NCBI RefSeq assembly: GCF_004762095.1
Contig: NZ_SIJH01000010.1
Coordinates: 1 to 64,000, forward strand
Direction of reading: 5' to 3'
From: Tabrizicola caldifontis
Lineage (GTDB): Bacteria > Pseudomonadota > Alphaproteobacteria > Rhodobacterales > Rhodobacteraceae
DNA length: 64,000 nucleotides
A model generated the notes under the pieces. It was given only the letters and a program-made list of their open reading frames with translations, was not told the DNA's origin and searched no databases. Position numbers and translations under genes: made by a program. This document shows positions 52,396-61,078 of the stretch, one piece after another; within the stretch, counting starts at the first letter, position 1; the number at the start of each line of letters is the position of its first letter.

Positions 52396-53685
52396 TCAGG
52401 CCGTTGCCTTTGCCAGGGCCTGATCCAGATCGGCAATGATGTCGCGCACGTCCTCGATCCCGATCGAGACCCGCACCACATCCGGCGCCGCGCCGGCCTT
52501 GACCTGCGCCTCGGGCGTCAGCTGGCGGTGCGTCGTCGAGGCCGAATGGATGATCAGGCTGCGCGTGTCGCCCAGGTTCGCGACATGGCTGAACAGCTTC
52601 ACATTGTCGATCAGCCTGACGCAGGCCTCATAGCCGCCCTTCACGCTGAAGGTGAACAGCGCGCCCGGCCCCTTTGGCGTGATCTTCTGCGCCAGGTGAT
52701 AGTAGGGCGAGGACTTCAGCCCCGGCCAGGTGACCGTACCGATCCGCGGATCCTGTTCCAGCCATTCGGCGACGATCTTCGCGTTCTCGACATGGCGCTG
52801 CATTCGCAGGGCCAGCGTCTCGATTCCCATCAGCGTGTAATGTGCCCCCTGCGGATTCATGGTCATGCCGAGGTCGCGCAGCCCGATGGCGATGGAGTGG
52901 AAGGTGAAGGCCATGTTGCCGAGCGTCGGGTGGAAGACGAGGCCGTGGTAGGCCGGCTCGGGCTGCGAGAGCGAGGGGAACTTGTCGTCCTTTGACCAGT
53001 CGAACTTGCCAGAATCCACGACGATCCCGCCGGTGACCGTGCCGTTGCCGGTCAGATACTTGGTGGCCGAATGGACGACGAGCGTCGCGCCATGTTCGAT
53101 CGGGCGGCACAGGTAGGGGCTGGCGGTGGTGTTGTCCACGATCAGCGGGATATGGGCCTGGTTCGCCACCCGAGCGATGGCGGGCAGGTCGCTGATCGCG
53201 CCGCCGGGGTTGCAGATCGTTTCGCAGAAAAGCGCGCGGGTATCGGCGTCGATCGCAGCTTCGATCGCCTTGGGGTCATCGAAATCGACGAATTTCGCCG
53301 ACCAGCCGAACTTGCGGATCGTGTTGGAGAACTGCTGGATCGTGCCGCCGTACAGCTTGGTTGACGCCACGATGTTGCGCCCCGGCTGCATCAGCGGGAA
53401 CAGTGCCATGATCTGCGCGGCATGGCCCGACGAGCAGGCAATGGCACCCGCCCCGCCTTCTAGCGCCGCAACGCGGTTGGCCAGCGCCGAAACTGTCGGG
53501 TTGGTCAGGCGCGAATAGATGTATCCCACTTCCTGAAGGTTGAAGAGTTTGGCCGCGTGGTCCGCATCGCGGAAGACGTAGGCCGTGGTCTGATAGATCG
53601 GCACCTGCCGCGCGCCGGTCGCGGGGTCGGGCTCTGCCCCGGCGTGAATGGCAAGGGTTTCAAAGCCAAGGGGTCTTTCGGTCAT
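52396..53685 (-). CDS. metY: O-acetylhomoserine sulfhydrylase (MetY)
   Basis: A 429-residue PLP enzyme of the Cys/Met metabolism family. The substrate region starts FETLAIHAGAEPDPATGARQVPIYQTTAYVF; YIYSRLTNPTVSALANRVAALEGG near residue 55 and the PLP lysine in VHSATKYLTG near 208 follow, with LIDNVKLFSHVANLGDTRSL near 360. It makes homocysteine from O-acetylhomoserine and sulfide, so it can assimilate sulfide. It sits downstream of glpX and upstream of unrelated genes; no S-adenosylmethionine riboswitch was recognised in its leader. Confidence 0.94.
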   Translation of the reverse strand: MTERPLGFETLAIHAGAEPDPATGARQVPIYQTTAYVFRDADHAAKLFNLQEVGYIYSRLTNPTVSALANRVAALEGGAGAIACSSGHAAQIMALFPLMQPGRNIVASTKLYGGTIQQFSNTIRKFGWSAKFVDFDDPKAIEAAIDADTRALFCETICNPGGAISDLPAIARVANQAHIPLIVDNTTASPYLCRPIEHGATLVVHSATKYLTGNGTVTGGIVVDSGKFDWSKDDKFPSLSQPEPAYHGLVFHPTLGNMAFTFHSIAIGLRDLGMTMNPQGAHYTLMGIETLALRMQRHVENAKIVAEWLEQDPRIGTVTWPGLKSSPYYHLAQKITPKGPGALFTFSVKGGYEACVRLIDNVKLFSHVANLGDTRSLIIHSASTTHRQLTPEAQVKAGAAPDVVRVSIGIEDVRDIIADLDQALAKATA

Positions 53686-53790
53686 GGGTCATCCCTCCGT
53701 GTTCGGACGGCAGGGTAGGGGAGGATGCGGGGTCTGGCAACGGGGCACGCCGGCGCGAGGTACCCCGCCGAATGTTCCTGCCACGGGCCG

Positions 53791-53819
53791 CCTTCGGCCT
53801 TGCCGCGACGGGCCGAAGG
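53791..53819 (-). terminator. Hairpin between glpX and metY
   Basis: CCTTCGGCC (53791-53799) pairs with GGCCGAAGG (53811-53819) across an 11-base loop, 34 bases past the glpX stop. No T-run follows on the minus strand, so it is a weak terminator candidate in front of metY. Confidence 0.55.
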
Positions 53820-53852
53820 GTGTCCATGCAGGTGCGGCGAAGGCCGTTCGGC

Positions 53853-54818
53853 TCAGCGCACCGGGCTGCGATAGGTCATTCGGCGGACCGAGCCGGTCTT
53901 GGATCGCATCAGGATCGTCTCCAGCGTCACCCAGCCGGGTTCGCGCTTGATGCCCGCCAGCAACGAGCCATTCGTCACCCCCGTTGCGGCGAAGATCACG
54001 TCGGATTTCACCAGATCGTCGCGGGTATAGACGCGGTCCAGGTTGGTGATTCCGGCCTTGCGGGCGCGGGCGCGTTCGTCGTCGTTGCGGAACAATAGCT
54101 TGCCGTAGAACTGCCCGCCCATGCATTTCAGCGCTGCGCCCGCAAGCACCCCTTCCGGTGCTCCGCCCGAGCCCATGTACATGTCAATGCCGGTGATTTC
54201 GGGTTCGGCGCAGTGCATGACGCCCGCCACATCGCCATCGGTGATCAGCCGGATCGCTGCGCCGGTGGATCGGACCTCGGCGATCAGATCCTCGTGCCGG
54301 GGGCGGTCGAGGATGCAGACGGTGATATCCTCGGTCGAGCAGCCCTTGGCGGCGGCAAGGGCCGAGACCCGTTCGGAGGGCGACATGGCGAGCGTCACGG
54401 TGCCGGGCTTCAGGCCGGGGCCGATGGCGAGCTTGTCCATGTAGACATCGGGGGCGTGCAGAAGCGTGCCGCGCGGCGCCATGGCGATGACGGTCAGCGC
54501 GTTCGGCATGTCCTTGGCGGTGAGGGTCGTGCCTTCCAGCGGGTCCAGCGCGATATCCACCGCCGGGCCGTTGCCGGTGCCGACCTCTTCGCCGATGTAA
54601 AGCATCGGGGCCTCGTCGCGCTCGCCCTCGCCGATGACGACGACACCCTTGATGTCCAGAAGGTTCAGCTGGTCGCGCATCGCGTTGACGGCGGCCTGGT
54701 CGGCGGCCTTCTCGTCGCCGCGGCCGATGAAGCGCGCTGAGGCGAGAGCGGCGGCTTCCGACACCCGGGCGAGGCCCAGCGATAGAAGCCGGTCCTGGAA
54801 TTGCGATTTCTCTGACAT
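53853..54818 (-). CDS. glpX: Class II fructose-1,6-bisphosphatase GlpX
   Basis: A 321-residue enzyme of gluconeogenesis and the Calvin cycle. Class II motifs: VVIGEGERDEAPMLYIGEEVG near residue 56, DIALDPLEGTTLTAKD near 88 (metal site), MYMGSGGAPEGVLAGAALKCMGGQ near 205. The start MSEKSQFQ at 54818 was chosen over 54875. In Rhodobacterales it commonly follows hom; here a 366-residue ORF separates them. Confidence 0.94.
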   Translation of the reverse strand: MSEKSQFQDRLLSLGLARVSEAAALASARFIGRGDEKAADQAAVNAMRDQLNLLDIKGVVVIGEGERDEAPMLYIGEEVGTGNGPAVDIALDPLEGTTLTAKDMPNALTVIAMAPRGTLLHAPDVYMDKLAIGPGLKPGTVTLAMSPSERVSALAAAKGCSTEDITVCILDRPRHEDLIAEVRSTGAAIRLITDGDVAGVMHCAEPEITGIDMYMGSGGAPEGVLAGAALKCMGGQFYGKLLFRNDDERARARKAGITNLDRVYTRDDLVKSDVIFAATGVTNGSLLAGIKREPGWVTLETILMRSKTGSVRRMTYRSPVR

Positions 54819-54896
54819 GCTTGCCCCCTCCGGCCTTGTTCCGTCTGCTCTAGCGGCGGGTGGATCGGGCGGCAAGGATGGTGGCGCTAACGGACG

Positions 54897-55997
54897 TCAG
54901 GGGCCGAGGGAAATCTGGTCGCGGCGCTTTAGAACCCCTGCGTAGCAGGCGTCCAGGGCTTCGGAAGTGGCACGGTCGGCGGCGGCGGCGCGGTCATGGC
55001 GCGGGCGGATCAGGGTGAGGAGGCCGCGGTCAGAGGCGGCGAATTCGGCCGGGTTGAGCGCATCGGAAAAGGGTTGCAGAACGGTGAAGCCAGGATCGGG
55101 CAGGCCGGGGAAGGCAAGCATTGCGGCTTCGCAGGTGGCAAGGCTGCCGGGGCAGTGCGCCTGGCAAAGGTCGGTGACGGGGCGAAGCTCGGTCCGGCCT
55201 TGCAAGGCGTCACGAGCACGGGTTGCGGTGGCGGCGGGGGTGGGAATGTCGTCCACGGAGTAACCGAACCAGACCGCGCGGACGGCGCGGGCGTCCTCGA
55301 TCCGCGCTTCGGTATCGGCGGCGGACAGGCCGGTGCCGGCAAGCGGGCTGCCAATGATGTCGAAAATCCGGGGCTCGGTTTCCAGAAGTTGCACATAGGC
55401 CATCCAGGCGGCCAGTCGGTCTTCCCGCATGAGCGACAGCAGCAAACCCGCCTCCAGCAACGGCGACCCGTCCTGGTAGACCGCCGCGGTCAGCCGTGAG
55501 GTCAGGGCGAAAGCTCCGAGCATGGCTGGAGAGTCGTCGGACAGAAGCTGCGGTGGCAGATCGCCGAAAGCGCCAGTCATGTTGACCCAGGCTCGGAGGA
55601 GGACGGCCGCCTTTTCTGGTTCCCCCGCGGCCAGAAGGCCCGCGGCGCGGTCGGGCAGGTCCTCGGGGGTGTCGGTCCGGCCGAGGTCCCAAAGCGCGGT
55701 GGCGCCATGCGCTTCAGCTGCCGCATCCTGGGCCTTGACGCCGCCGACCTGGCGCTGGGCGTTCTTCTCCTTGAGGTTGCCTTGGGGCGGCACCCATATC
55801 AGCGCCAGCGGCAGGGTGACGAGAGCGGCCGCATTGCCCGCTTCGGCCAGATCGCGCAGGGTGGCGACGGCGGCGGGGTCGTCGGCGGCCAGCAGCGTGG
55901 TCAGTGCGGCCCGGAAGGCCGGATCGTCGGCGCCGCCCAGCATCTCCGCCTGGACCGGGGCGGCGAGCAGGGCAAGGGCGGCAAGGCAGCGCAGCAT
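54897..55997 (-). CDS. Exported protein of unknown function between hom and glpX
   Basis: A 366-residue protein with a signal peptide (RCLAALALLAAPVQA, cleavage near 17). It is rich in alanine helices of TPR/Sel1-like appearance (AALVTLPLALIWV, AAGLLAAGEPEKAAVLLRAWVN) and ends with several cysteines (DLCQAHCPGSLATCEAAM). No firm family. The start MLRCLAALALL at 55997 was chosen over 56249. No function is assigned. Confidence 0.72.
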   Translation of the reverse strand: MLRCLAALALLAAPVQAEMLGGADDPAFRAALTTLLAADDPAAVATLRDLAEAGNAAALVTLPLALIWVPPQGNLKEKNAQRQVGGVKAQDAAAEAHGATALWDLGRTDTPEDLPDRAAGLLAAGEPEKAAVLLRAWVNMTGAFGDLPPQLLSDDSPAMLGAFALTSRLTAAVYQDGSPLLEAGLLLSLMREDRLAAWMAYVQLLETEPRIFDIIGSPLAGTGLSAADTEARIEDARAVRAVWFGYSVDDIPTPAATATRARDALQGRTELRPVTDLCQAHCPGSLATCEAAMLAFPGLPDPGFTVLQPFSDALNPAEFAASDRGLLTLIRPRHDRAAAADRATSEALDACYAGVLKRRDQISLGP

Positions 55998-56058
55998 GGG
56001 GACCCCCCGGACATCGAAAGACCGAAGGGTCCCGCGCGGGCCGGGGTCTGTCAAGCGG

Positions 56059-57354
56059 TCAGACTTCCTCGATCCGGATCGCCACCGGATTGCCGACCAG
56101 CACGCCGGTCGCGGCGAACCGGCTGGTGGCATGGGCCACATCGGCGGGCGCGGCCTTGTGGGTGACGATGAGAACGACAGCATCCTCAGCCCGGTCGCCG
56201 GGGCGGTGCAGCTGGCGCATCTGGTCGATCGAGATCCCGGCCTCGCCAAGACAGGTGGCGATCTTGGCGAGTGCCCCGGGTTTGTCGAGCAGCGTCATGC
56301 GCAGGTAATAGGGCGCGGGCGTCGCGGCGCTGGCCGGAACCGGTTCGGTCAACTGTGCGGCAGGCACGCCGAAGGTCGGCAGGCGCAGTCCTCGGGCGAT
56401 GTCGATCACGTCGGCCATCACCGCGCTTGCGGTCGGGCCCATGCCGGCACCGGGACCGCGCAGGACGATCTGGCCCACACTGTCGCCTTCCAGCACCACC
56501 ATGTTGGTGCCGCCCTGCAACTGGCCGAGCGGGCTGTCGGCCGGCACGAGGCAGGGGGTCATCCGCTGCTCCAGCCCCCGACCGGTCATCTGGGCCACGC
56601 CCAGAAGCTTGATCCGGTAGCCCATGTCCTCGGCCAGGCGGATATCGTCGATCGAGACATTGCCGATACCTTCCAGTTCCACCGCGCCGAAGGCGACGCG
56701 GGTGCCGAAAGCGATCGCTGAGAGAAGCGACAGCTTGTGCCCGGCGTCGATGCCGCCCACGTCCAGGTTCGGGTCTGCCTCCAGATAGCCCAGTTGGCGC
56801 GCTTCCTCGAACACTGCATCGTACGGCAGCCCGGCAGACTGCATCCGGGTAAGGATATAGTTGCAGGTGCCGTTCATCACGCCCATCACCCGCCTGATGC
56901 GGTTGGCGGCCAGCCCTTCGGTCAGCGCCTTGATCACCGGAATGCCGCCCGCGACCGCGGCCTCGAACCGCAGGACGCGACCAGCGGCCTCGGCCGCTTC
57001 GGCCAGCGCCTGGCCGTGATGGGCCAGCAGCGCCTTGTTGGCGGTCACGACATCCTTGCCTGCGGCGATGGCCGCCTCGGTCGCAGCTCTTGCAGCCCCC
57101 TCGTGGCCGCCCATCACCTCGACGAACACATCCACGTCCGGGCGGCGGGCCAGCGCCACGGGATCGGTTTCCCAGGCATAGGCCGACAGGTCCGCATCGC
57201 GGTTCTTCTTCGGGTCGCGCGCCGATACGGCGGTAATGATCACCGGGCGTCCTGCGCGCGCGGCGATCAGGTCAGCCTGAGACTGGACAATCCTGACGAC
57301 GCCAATACCGACGGTTCCCAGACCGGCAAGGCCAAGACGCAGGGGGGCGGACAT
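56059..57354 (-). CDS. hom: Homoserine dehydrogenase
   Basis: A 431-residue enzyme that reduces aspartate semialdehyde for Thr/Met synthesis. NAD(P) motif GLAGLGTVGIGVV near residue 7, VFVEVMGG near 76, catalytic-region block GVMNGTCNYILTRM near 157, EADPNLDVGGIDAGHKL near 192, and a C-terminal ACT domain (MTLLDKPGALAKIATCLGEAGISIDQM). The ACT domain suggests amino-acid feedback control. Confidence 0.95.
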   Translation of the reverse strand: MSAPLRLGLAGLGTVGIGVVRIVQSQADLIAARAGRPVIITAVSARDPKKNRDADLSAYAWETDPVALARRPDVDVFVEVMGGHEGAARAATEAAIAAGKDVVTANKALLAHHGQALAEAAEAAGRVLRFEAAVAGGIPVIKALTEGLAANRIRRVMGVMNGTCNYILTRMQSAGLPYDAVFEEARQLGYLEADPNLDVGGIDAGHKLSLLSAIAFGTRVAFGAVELEGIGNVSIDDIRLAEDMGYRIKLLGVAQMTGRGLEQRMTPCLVPADSPLGQLQGGTNMVVLEGDSVGQIVLRGPGAGMGPTASAVMADVIDIARGLRLPTFGVPAAQLTEPVPASAATPAPYYLRMTLLDKPGALAKIATCLGEAGISIDQMRQLHRPGDRAEDAVVLIVTHKAAPADVAHATSRFAATGVLVGNPVAIRIEEV

Positions 57355-57421
57355 GGGAAGGACCTCGGGCTTTTGACGGACCCCCGTCTGTTAGCCGGAA
57401 GCCGGGCGGGGTGCAACGCCG

Positions 57422-57667
57422 TCAAGGCGCGTCAAGAGCCGCGGCCCGCGCCTTCAGACTTGCTGCCCGCGCGGAAAGATCCTGAGCCGGGTCGATCAAG
57501 CCGGTATCGGCCTGCGCCAGAAGCTGGTCGATGGGAAGGATGGCGGGATAGGGGCCGGGCGCACCGGACTGCGCCGCGACCTCGGGGAATGGTGCGCATG
57601 CTGCTGCGGCAAGGCCGGTCGCACAGACCAGGGATCGGAATGGCATGGGCATGAGCATCGTCCGCAT
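57422..57667 (-). CDS. Small lipoprotein of unknown function
   Basis: An 81-residue protein with a lipoprotein signal (MPFRSLVCATGLAAAACAPFPE; lipidated Cys in the AAAC box) and a short proline-rich, then alanine-rich mature part. No family recognised. Start MRTMLMPMPF at 57667. It lies between hom and the TadE gene. Confidence 0.6.
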   Translation of the reverse strand: MRTMLMPMPFRSLVCATGLAAAACAPFPEVAAQSGAPGPYPAILPIDQLLAQADTGLIDPAQDLSARAASLKARAAALDAP

Positions 57668-57720
57668 TGCATCCGACGATACAGAAGGCCCGGGCACAAG
57701 GAAAGCGCCCAGGCGCTGCC

Positions 57721-58305
57721 TCAGCTGGTGCAGGCGGGTGCGCCCTCAAGGCAGATGCGCCGCCAGTTCCGCGGCCGGGTCACGATGAACTGCGTGAAGG
57801 TCTGGTCCGACACGCCGGGCGTGAAGTTCAGCACCCCGGTGTCGAACCGCGGCCGGTAATCGACCCAGGTTTCGACGATGATGACCGATTCGAGATCGGC
57901 CAGAACCGGAATTCGTGGTCGAAGCGTCTGGATCGTCGTCTGGGTATGTGCCGGCACCTTGCCGCCGGGTGAGCGCGAGAACAGAAGTTCATATCGGTCG
58001 TCGCGGGCATTGTACTCGATGCTGGTGATTCTGAGCCGCGAGTCGGGAACGCCCGGTGTCAGGAATTGCAGCACGTTGCTCAGCCCGTCGACGAACTGCG
58101 TGTTGACCACCCCCTGCCGCGACAGAAGATCGGAAATGGAATAGGCAGCCTTCTGGCTGACGTTGATCGTGCGAAACACGTCCCAGTACACCACCAGCGC
58201 GATGAAGCCCCAGATCAGCATGGGAAGCAGGATCAGTGCCTCGGCCAGAAGAGCGCCACTTTCATCCCTGGCGAAGGCGCGAATGCTGTTGCGCAGACGG
58301 GTCAT
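57721..58305 (-). CDS. TadE-like pseudopilin-type protein
   Basis: A 194-residue protein. The N-terminal segment FARDESGALLAEALILLPMLIWGFIALVVYWDV is the TadE pattern: a short charged region ending in Glu-Ser-Gly, then the hydrophobic helix. The remainder is a periplasmic domain with two cysteines near the end. Together with the next two genes it forms a tad-type accessory pilus triad. The start MTRLRNSIRAF at 58305 was chosen over 58377. Confidence 0.82.
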   Translation of the reverse strand: MTRLRNSIRAFARDESGALLAEALILLPMLIWGFIALVVYWDVFRTINVSQKAAYSISDLLSRQGVVNTQFVDGLSNVLQFLTPGVPDSRLRITSIEYNARDDRYELLFSRSPGGKVPAHTQTTIQTLRPRIPVLADLESVIIVETWVDYRPRFDTGVLNFTPGVSDQTFTQFIVTRPRNWRRICLEGAPACTS

Positions 58306-58312
58306 GCTGGCG

Positions 58313-58867
58313 TCATCCCGGTTCGTTGACAAAGACGGACGTGGCAAGCAAGGCATAGTTGCCGTCGCCTTCCCCATCGGCGATCAGGGATGCCCCGACG
58401 GCAGTGGTGGGAAACATCGGCCGCTCTTTCAGGCAGATGCGCAGCAGCATGATGTCGTTATCCGCACCATAGGTAAATTCGGTGTCGCTCGGCTCTGGCG
58501 CCAGGGGGTCTATCGGTGCGCTGCGGTCCACGCAGTGGCGCGGCGGGGCGACCATGGCGAAATTCGCGGTGTTGATCGGCTGCATCCAGATGCGCATGGA
58601 ATCGACGCATTGCTGCACCGAATTGACCAGCGCGCTGGTCTGGCAGATCCGCCGCTTCAGCTCGGCATGCGTCAGCCCGTCAAGCCTGCCCAGGCGTATG
58701 TCGCGCACCACGATGTCCACGCTGCGTTCCAGCATGACATAGCGGGCCATGTACAGGCTGCTTTCGACCGACGCCATGAAGATGATCAGGACGACCGGTA
58801 CCACGAAGACGAACTCGATCGTTGCGGTGCCGCGTTCGTCTGCCAGGAAACGCGCGAGGCGGTTCAT
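58313..58867 (-). CDS. TadE/TadF-like pseudopilin protein
   Basis: A 184-residue protein with the TadE start (NRLARFLADERGTATIEFVFVVPVVLIIFMASVESSL). Its periplasmic domain has a pair of cysteines near 75 and 87. It ends seven bases before the first TadE gene begins and starts within four bases of the TadG stop, so the three are one operon. Confidence 0.82.
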   Translation of the reverse strand: MNRLARFLADERGTATIEFVFVVPVVLIIFMASVESSLYMARYVMLERSVDIVVRDIRLGRLDGLTHAELKRRICQTSALVNSVQQCVDSMRIWMQPINTANFAMVAPPRHCVDRSAPIDPLAPEPSDTEFTYGADNDIMLLRICLKERPMFPTTAVGASLIADGEGDGNYALLATSVFVNEPG

Positions 58868-60717
58868 TGTGTCAGCCTCAGGGCAGAGATGTCGGTGGCG
58901 ATGGCGCGGAAGGCGGCCAAAAGCGTGTCGCCATCGGTGGCGTTGAAGTAATAGCTTTCCTTTGGCGAGGAGGAACAGCCTCTGATTGCTGCCTGGCCTT
59001 CCGGCGGGGCATTGAACGCAATTCCATAGATCTCGATACCGGCATTGCGTGCCGCCGTGCAGTTGGTCTGCAACAGTGAATCCATCGTCGTTTCGTTGGT
59101 GTAGAAGGTGTCGCGGAAGACGTTGCGCACCGTTGTAGCATTGCTGGTCCCGCTCACATTCGAGCGCATGTAGAGCTGACGCACCACATAATCGAGGCGG
59201 AGATCCAGCCAGACCTCGCTCCAGTCAAGTTGGCGCACGGCACCGCTGCCGGTCCATGTGGGCGATGCCACCCAGGCCACCCGGCCGGCGCTGGAGGTGC
59301 TGCTGCAGCTGGTATCCGAGTTCGGCTTGAGGTGCGGCACGAAATAGGTGTTGGAGCCGGCACAGGCCGGGCGGGTTCCGCCCTGCAATCCCGGGCCGCC
59401 AGTCCAGAAACGGATCGCATAGCGCCCATCCGCGCCGCGCCAGATCGGCGATGGGCCTGACTTGTAGGCATCGACGATACGGGTGCTGGTCACATGGTCG
59501 CCGTCGGTCATCAGGATGATGATCTTGCGAGTCTCCCTCGCGCTGTTGTCCGCGGGCCGGCCCTGCACCGAAGCATCGCCAATGGCGGTGTAGATGGGCC
59601 GCGCGGTTTCGTCGATCAGAGCCGTGGCCCAGCGCATCCCCGTCACGATGTAGGTGTTCCCCGCTGCCTGCAGCTGCTGGATCCGGTTGATCACGGCGGC
59701 GCCGTTCTTCGTCGGCAACATGACATGGTTGTAGGTCGATTCATCGAACGGAGTGCTCGGCACATCGTTCAGTGTCGTGCAGATGCGGTAGCCCGCCCGG
59801 ATGTCCGGGCGCACCACGTTGGCGTTCGAACTGAGCGTCGGGTCGATGAAGTTCGTCGTGGTGGTCGTCGTGCCGGTCGTGTCGGCGACAGACGCCATGG
59901 GCATCGGTGTCGTGCGCGACAGCGCGGTCTGGTTGTAGGTAGAGGTCGGCAGCTCGATGCAGTTGATGTTCGGAACGCCCTGGTTCGCCACGCCACCCCA
60001 GTGCGACAGGTTCGTTACCGTGAACTGCGCGCGCAGGTCGGCAGGCAGGTTCACCTGCATGTTGTAAGGCACCAGTCCGATCGAGACGCTGTTCTGGCTG
60101 TCGTTTTCCTTGACCACATTCACGAAGTCGGTCGCTGCGCTGCGCAGGGCCTGGATCTTCGACCAGGACGCCTCGTTCTGCGGCGTCTTGGGGTCGTCCT
60201 TCATACCTGCGGATCCGGTCATCGACCCTGTGATGTCTAGCGCGAGCATCACCTCGATGTCGTTCACGCCCTGGGTCGCCTCGGACACGGTCGAGCTTTC
60301 CAGGTATTCGTTATCGGAAAAGATGCCCATGAAGAAGTTGTAGGACCGCACCCTTGCCGAAACCGTCACCCGCCGCAGCCCGGCATCGGCGATGGCTGCT
60401 GTCGTCGGGTCGCTGAACCGGACCATTTCGAGATCGGCGCCGAGGCCGGCCTTGCCGAACCAGTCATCCACCACCTCTCGCGGCGTGCGCGTCTGCGTGA
60501 GACTGGCGGCCGCAAGGGCTGCCCTGTCCATCGTCTGCTGCAGCGCGACGCGCCGGGTCTCGAAGCGCATGACATCCACGGCAATCCCGCCGAAGATGAT
60601 CATGAGAACGAAGATGAGCAGGAAGAAATACGACATCGAGCCGCGCTCATCCTCCCGAAAGCGGAGCAGCCCTGTGCAGTGACGATTGCGGACCAATGCG
60701 GAAGTCGGTTTCGGCAT
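58864..60717 (-). CDS. TadG-like protein with von Willebrand factor A domain
   Basis: A 617-residue protein. The TadG-type N-terminus is REDERGSMSYFFLLIFVLMIIFGGIAVDVMRFETRRVALQQTMDRAALAAA. A von Willebrand A domain follows: the MIDAS is ALDITGSMTGS (near residue 160, D-x-T-x-S variant) with LMTDGDH near 400 as a later MIDAS block. It probably acts as the surface or anchor component of a Tad/Flp pilus. The start MPKPTSALVRN at 60717 was chosen over 60879. The core tad genes (tadZABC, cpa) are not in this window. Confidence 0.85.
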   Translation of the reverse strand: MPKPTSALVRNRHCTGLLRFREDERGSMSYFFLLIFVLMIIFGGIAVDVMRFETRRVALQQTMDRAALAAASLTQTRTPREVVDDWFGKAGLGADLEMVRFSDPTTAAIADAGLRRVTVSARVRSYNFFMGIFSDNEYLESSTVSEATQGVNDIEVMLALDITGSMTGSAGMKDDPKTPQNEASWSKIQALRSAATDFVNVVKENDSQNSVSIGLVPYNMQVNLPADLRAQFTVTNLSHWGGVANQGVPNINCIELPTSTYNQTALSRTTPMPMASVADTTGTTTTTTNFIDPTLSSNANVVRPDIRAGYRICTTLNDVPSTPFDESTYNHVMLPTKNGAAVINRIQQLQAAGNTYIVTGMRWATALIDETARPIYTAIGDASVQGRPADNSARETRKIIILMTDGDHVTSTRIVDAYKSGPSPIWRGADGRYAIRFWTGGPGLQGGTRPACAGSNTYFVPHLKPNSDTSCSSTSSAGRVAWVASPTWTGSGAVRQLDWSEVWLDLRLDYVVRQLYMRSNVSGTSNATTVRNVFRDTFYTNETTMDSLLQTNCTAARNAGIEIYGIAFNAPPEGQAAIRGCSSSPKESYYFNATDGDTLLAAFRAIATDISALRLTQ

Positions 60718-61078
60718 CGTGACACCTATGAAATGGCAGCAGCCCCGCCGGCAGACGGCAGGAAATCCGATAATCATTAAAATCGAAGATCGGGCAGAAG
60801 TGTGGCATTTGCCTCGGAAGAAGCCGAAATCTGCAGTTTTCGGAAACAATTCTTCGGGTTTCGCTGACGCTTTTCTCAAGCCGGGCGCAAAGCACGGGCG
60901 TCATGCGGGCGTCGGCAAAGCCTGGCGCCCTGATTCGCGCTGGTCGGTAATCGCCCGTCCGCCCCCTTTCGTGGCGACGGCTGGCGATGCGTGTGGAAGC
61001 GGGCTTCACAGACGCGGCCAGACCTGTAGGGTGCAACTGCGGCGCCGCGTGGCGCACGGCCAGACATGGAGGCATGGC
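60718..61078. other. 361-base divergent interval without a gene
   Basis: Lies between the TadG gene (minus) and the dehydrogenase gene (plus). It contains an A/T-rich patch around 60770-60800 that may hold promoters. I see no gene, repeat or structured RNA in it. Confidence 0.6.

Noticed and set aside
53686-53852. S-adenosylmethionine riboswitch upstream of metY
   Set aside because: Inspected on the minus strand; no SAM-II or SAM-V core sequence, only a simple stem at 53791-53819.
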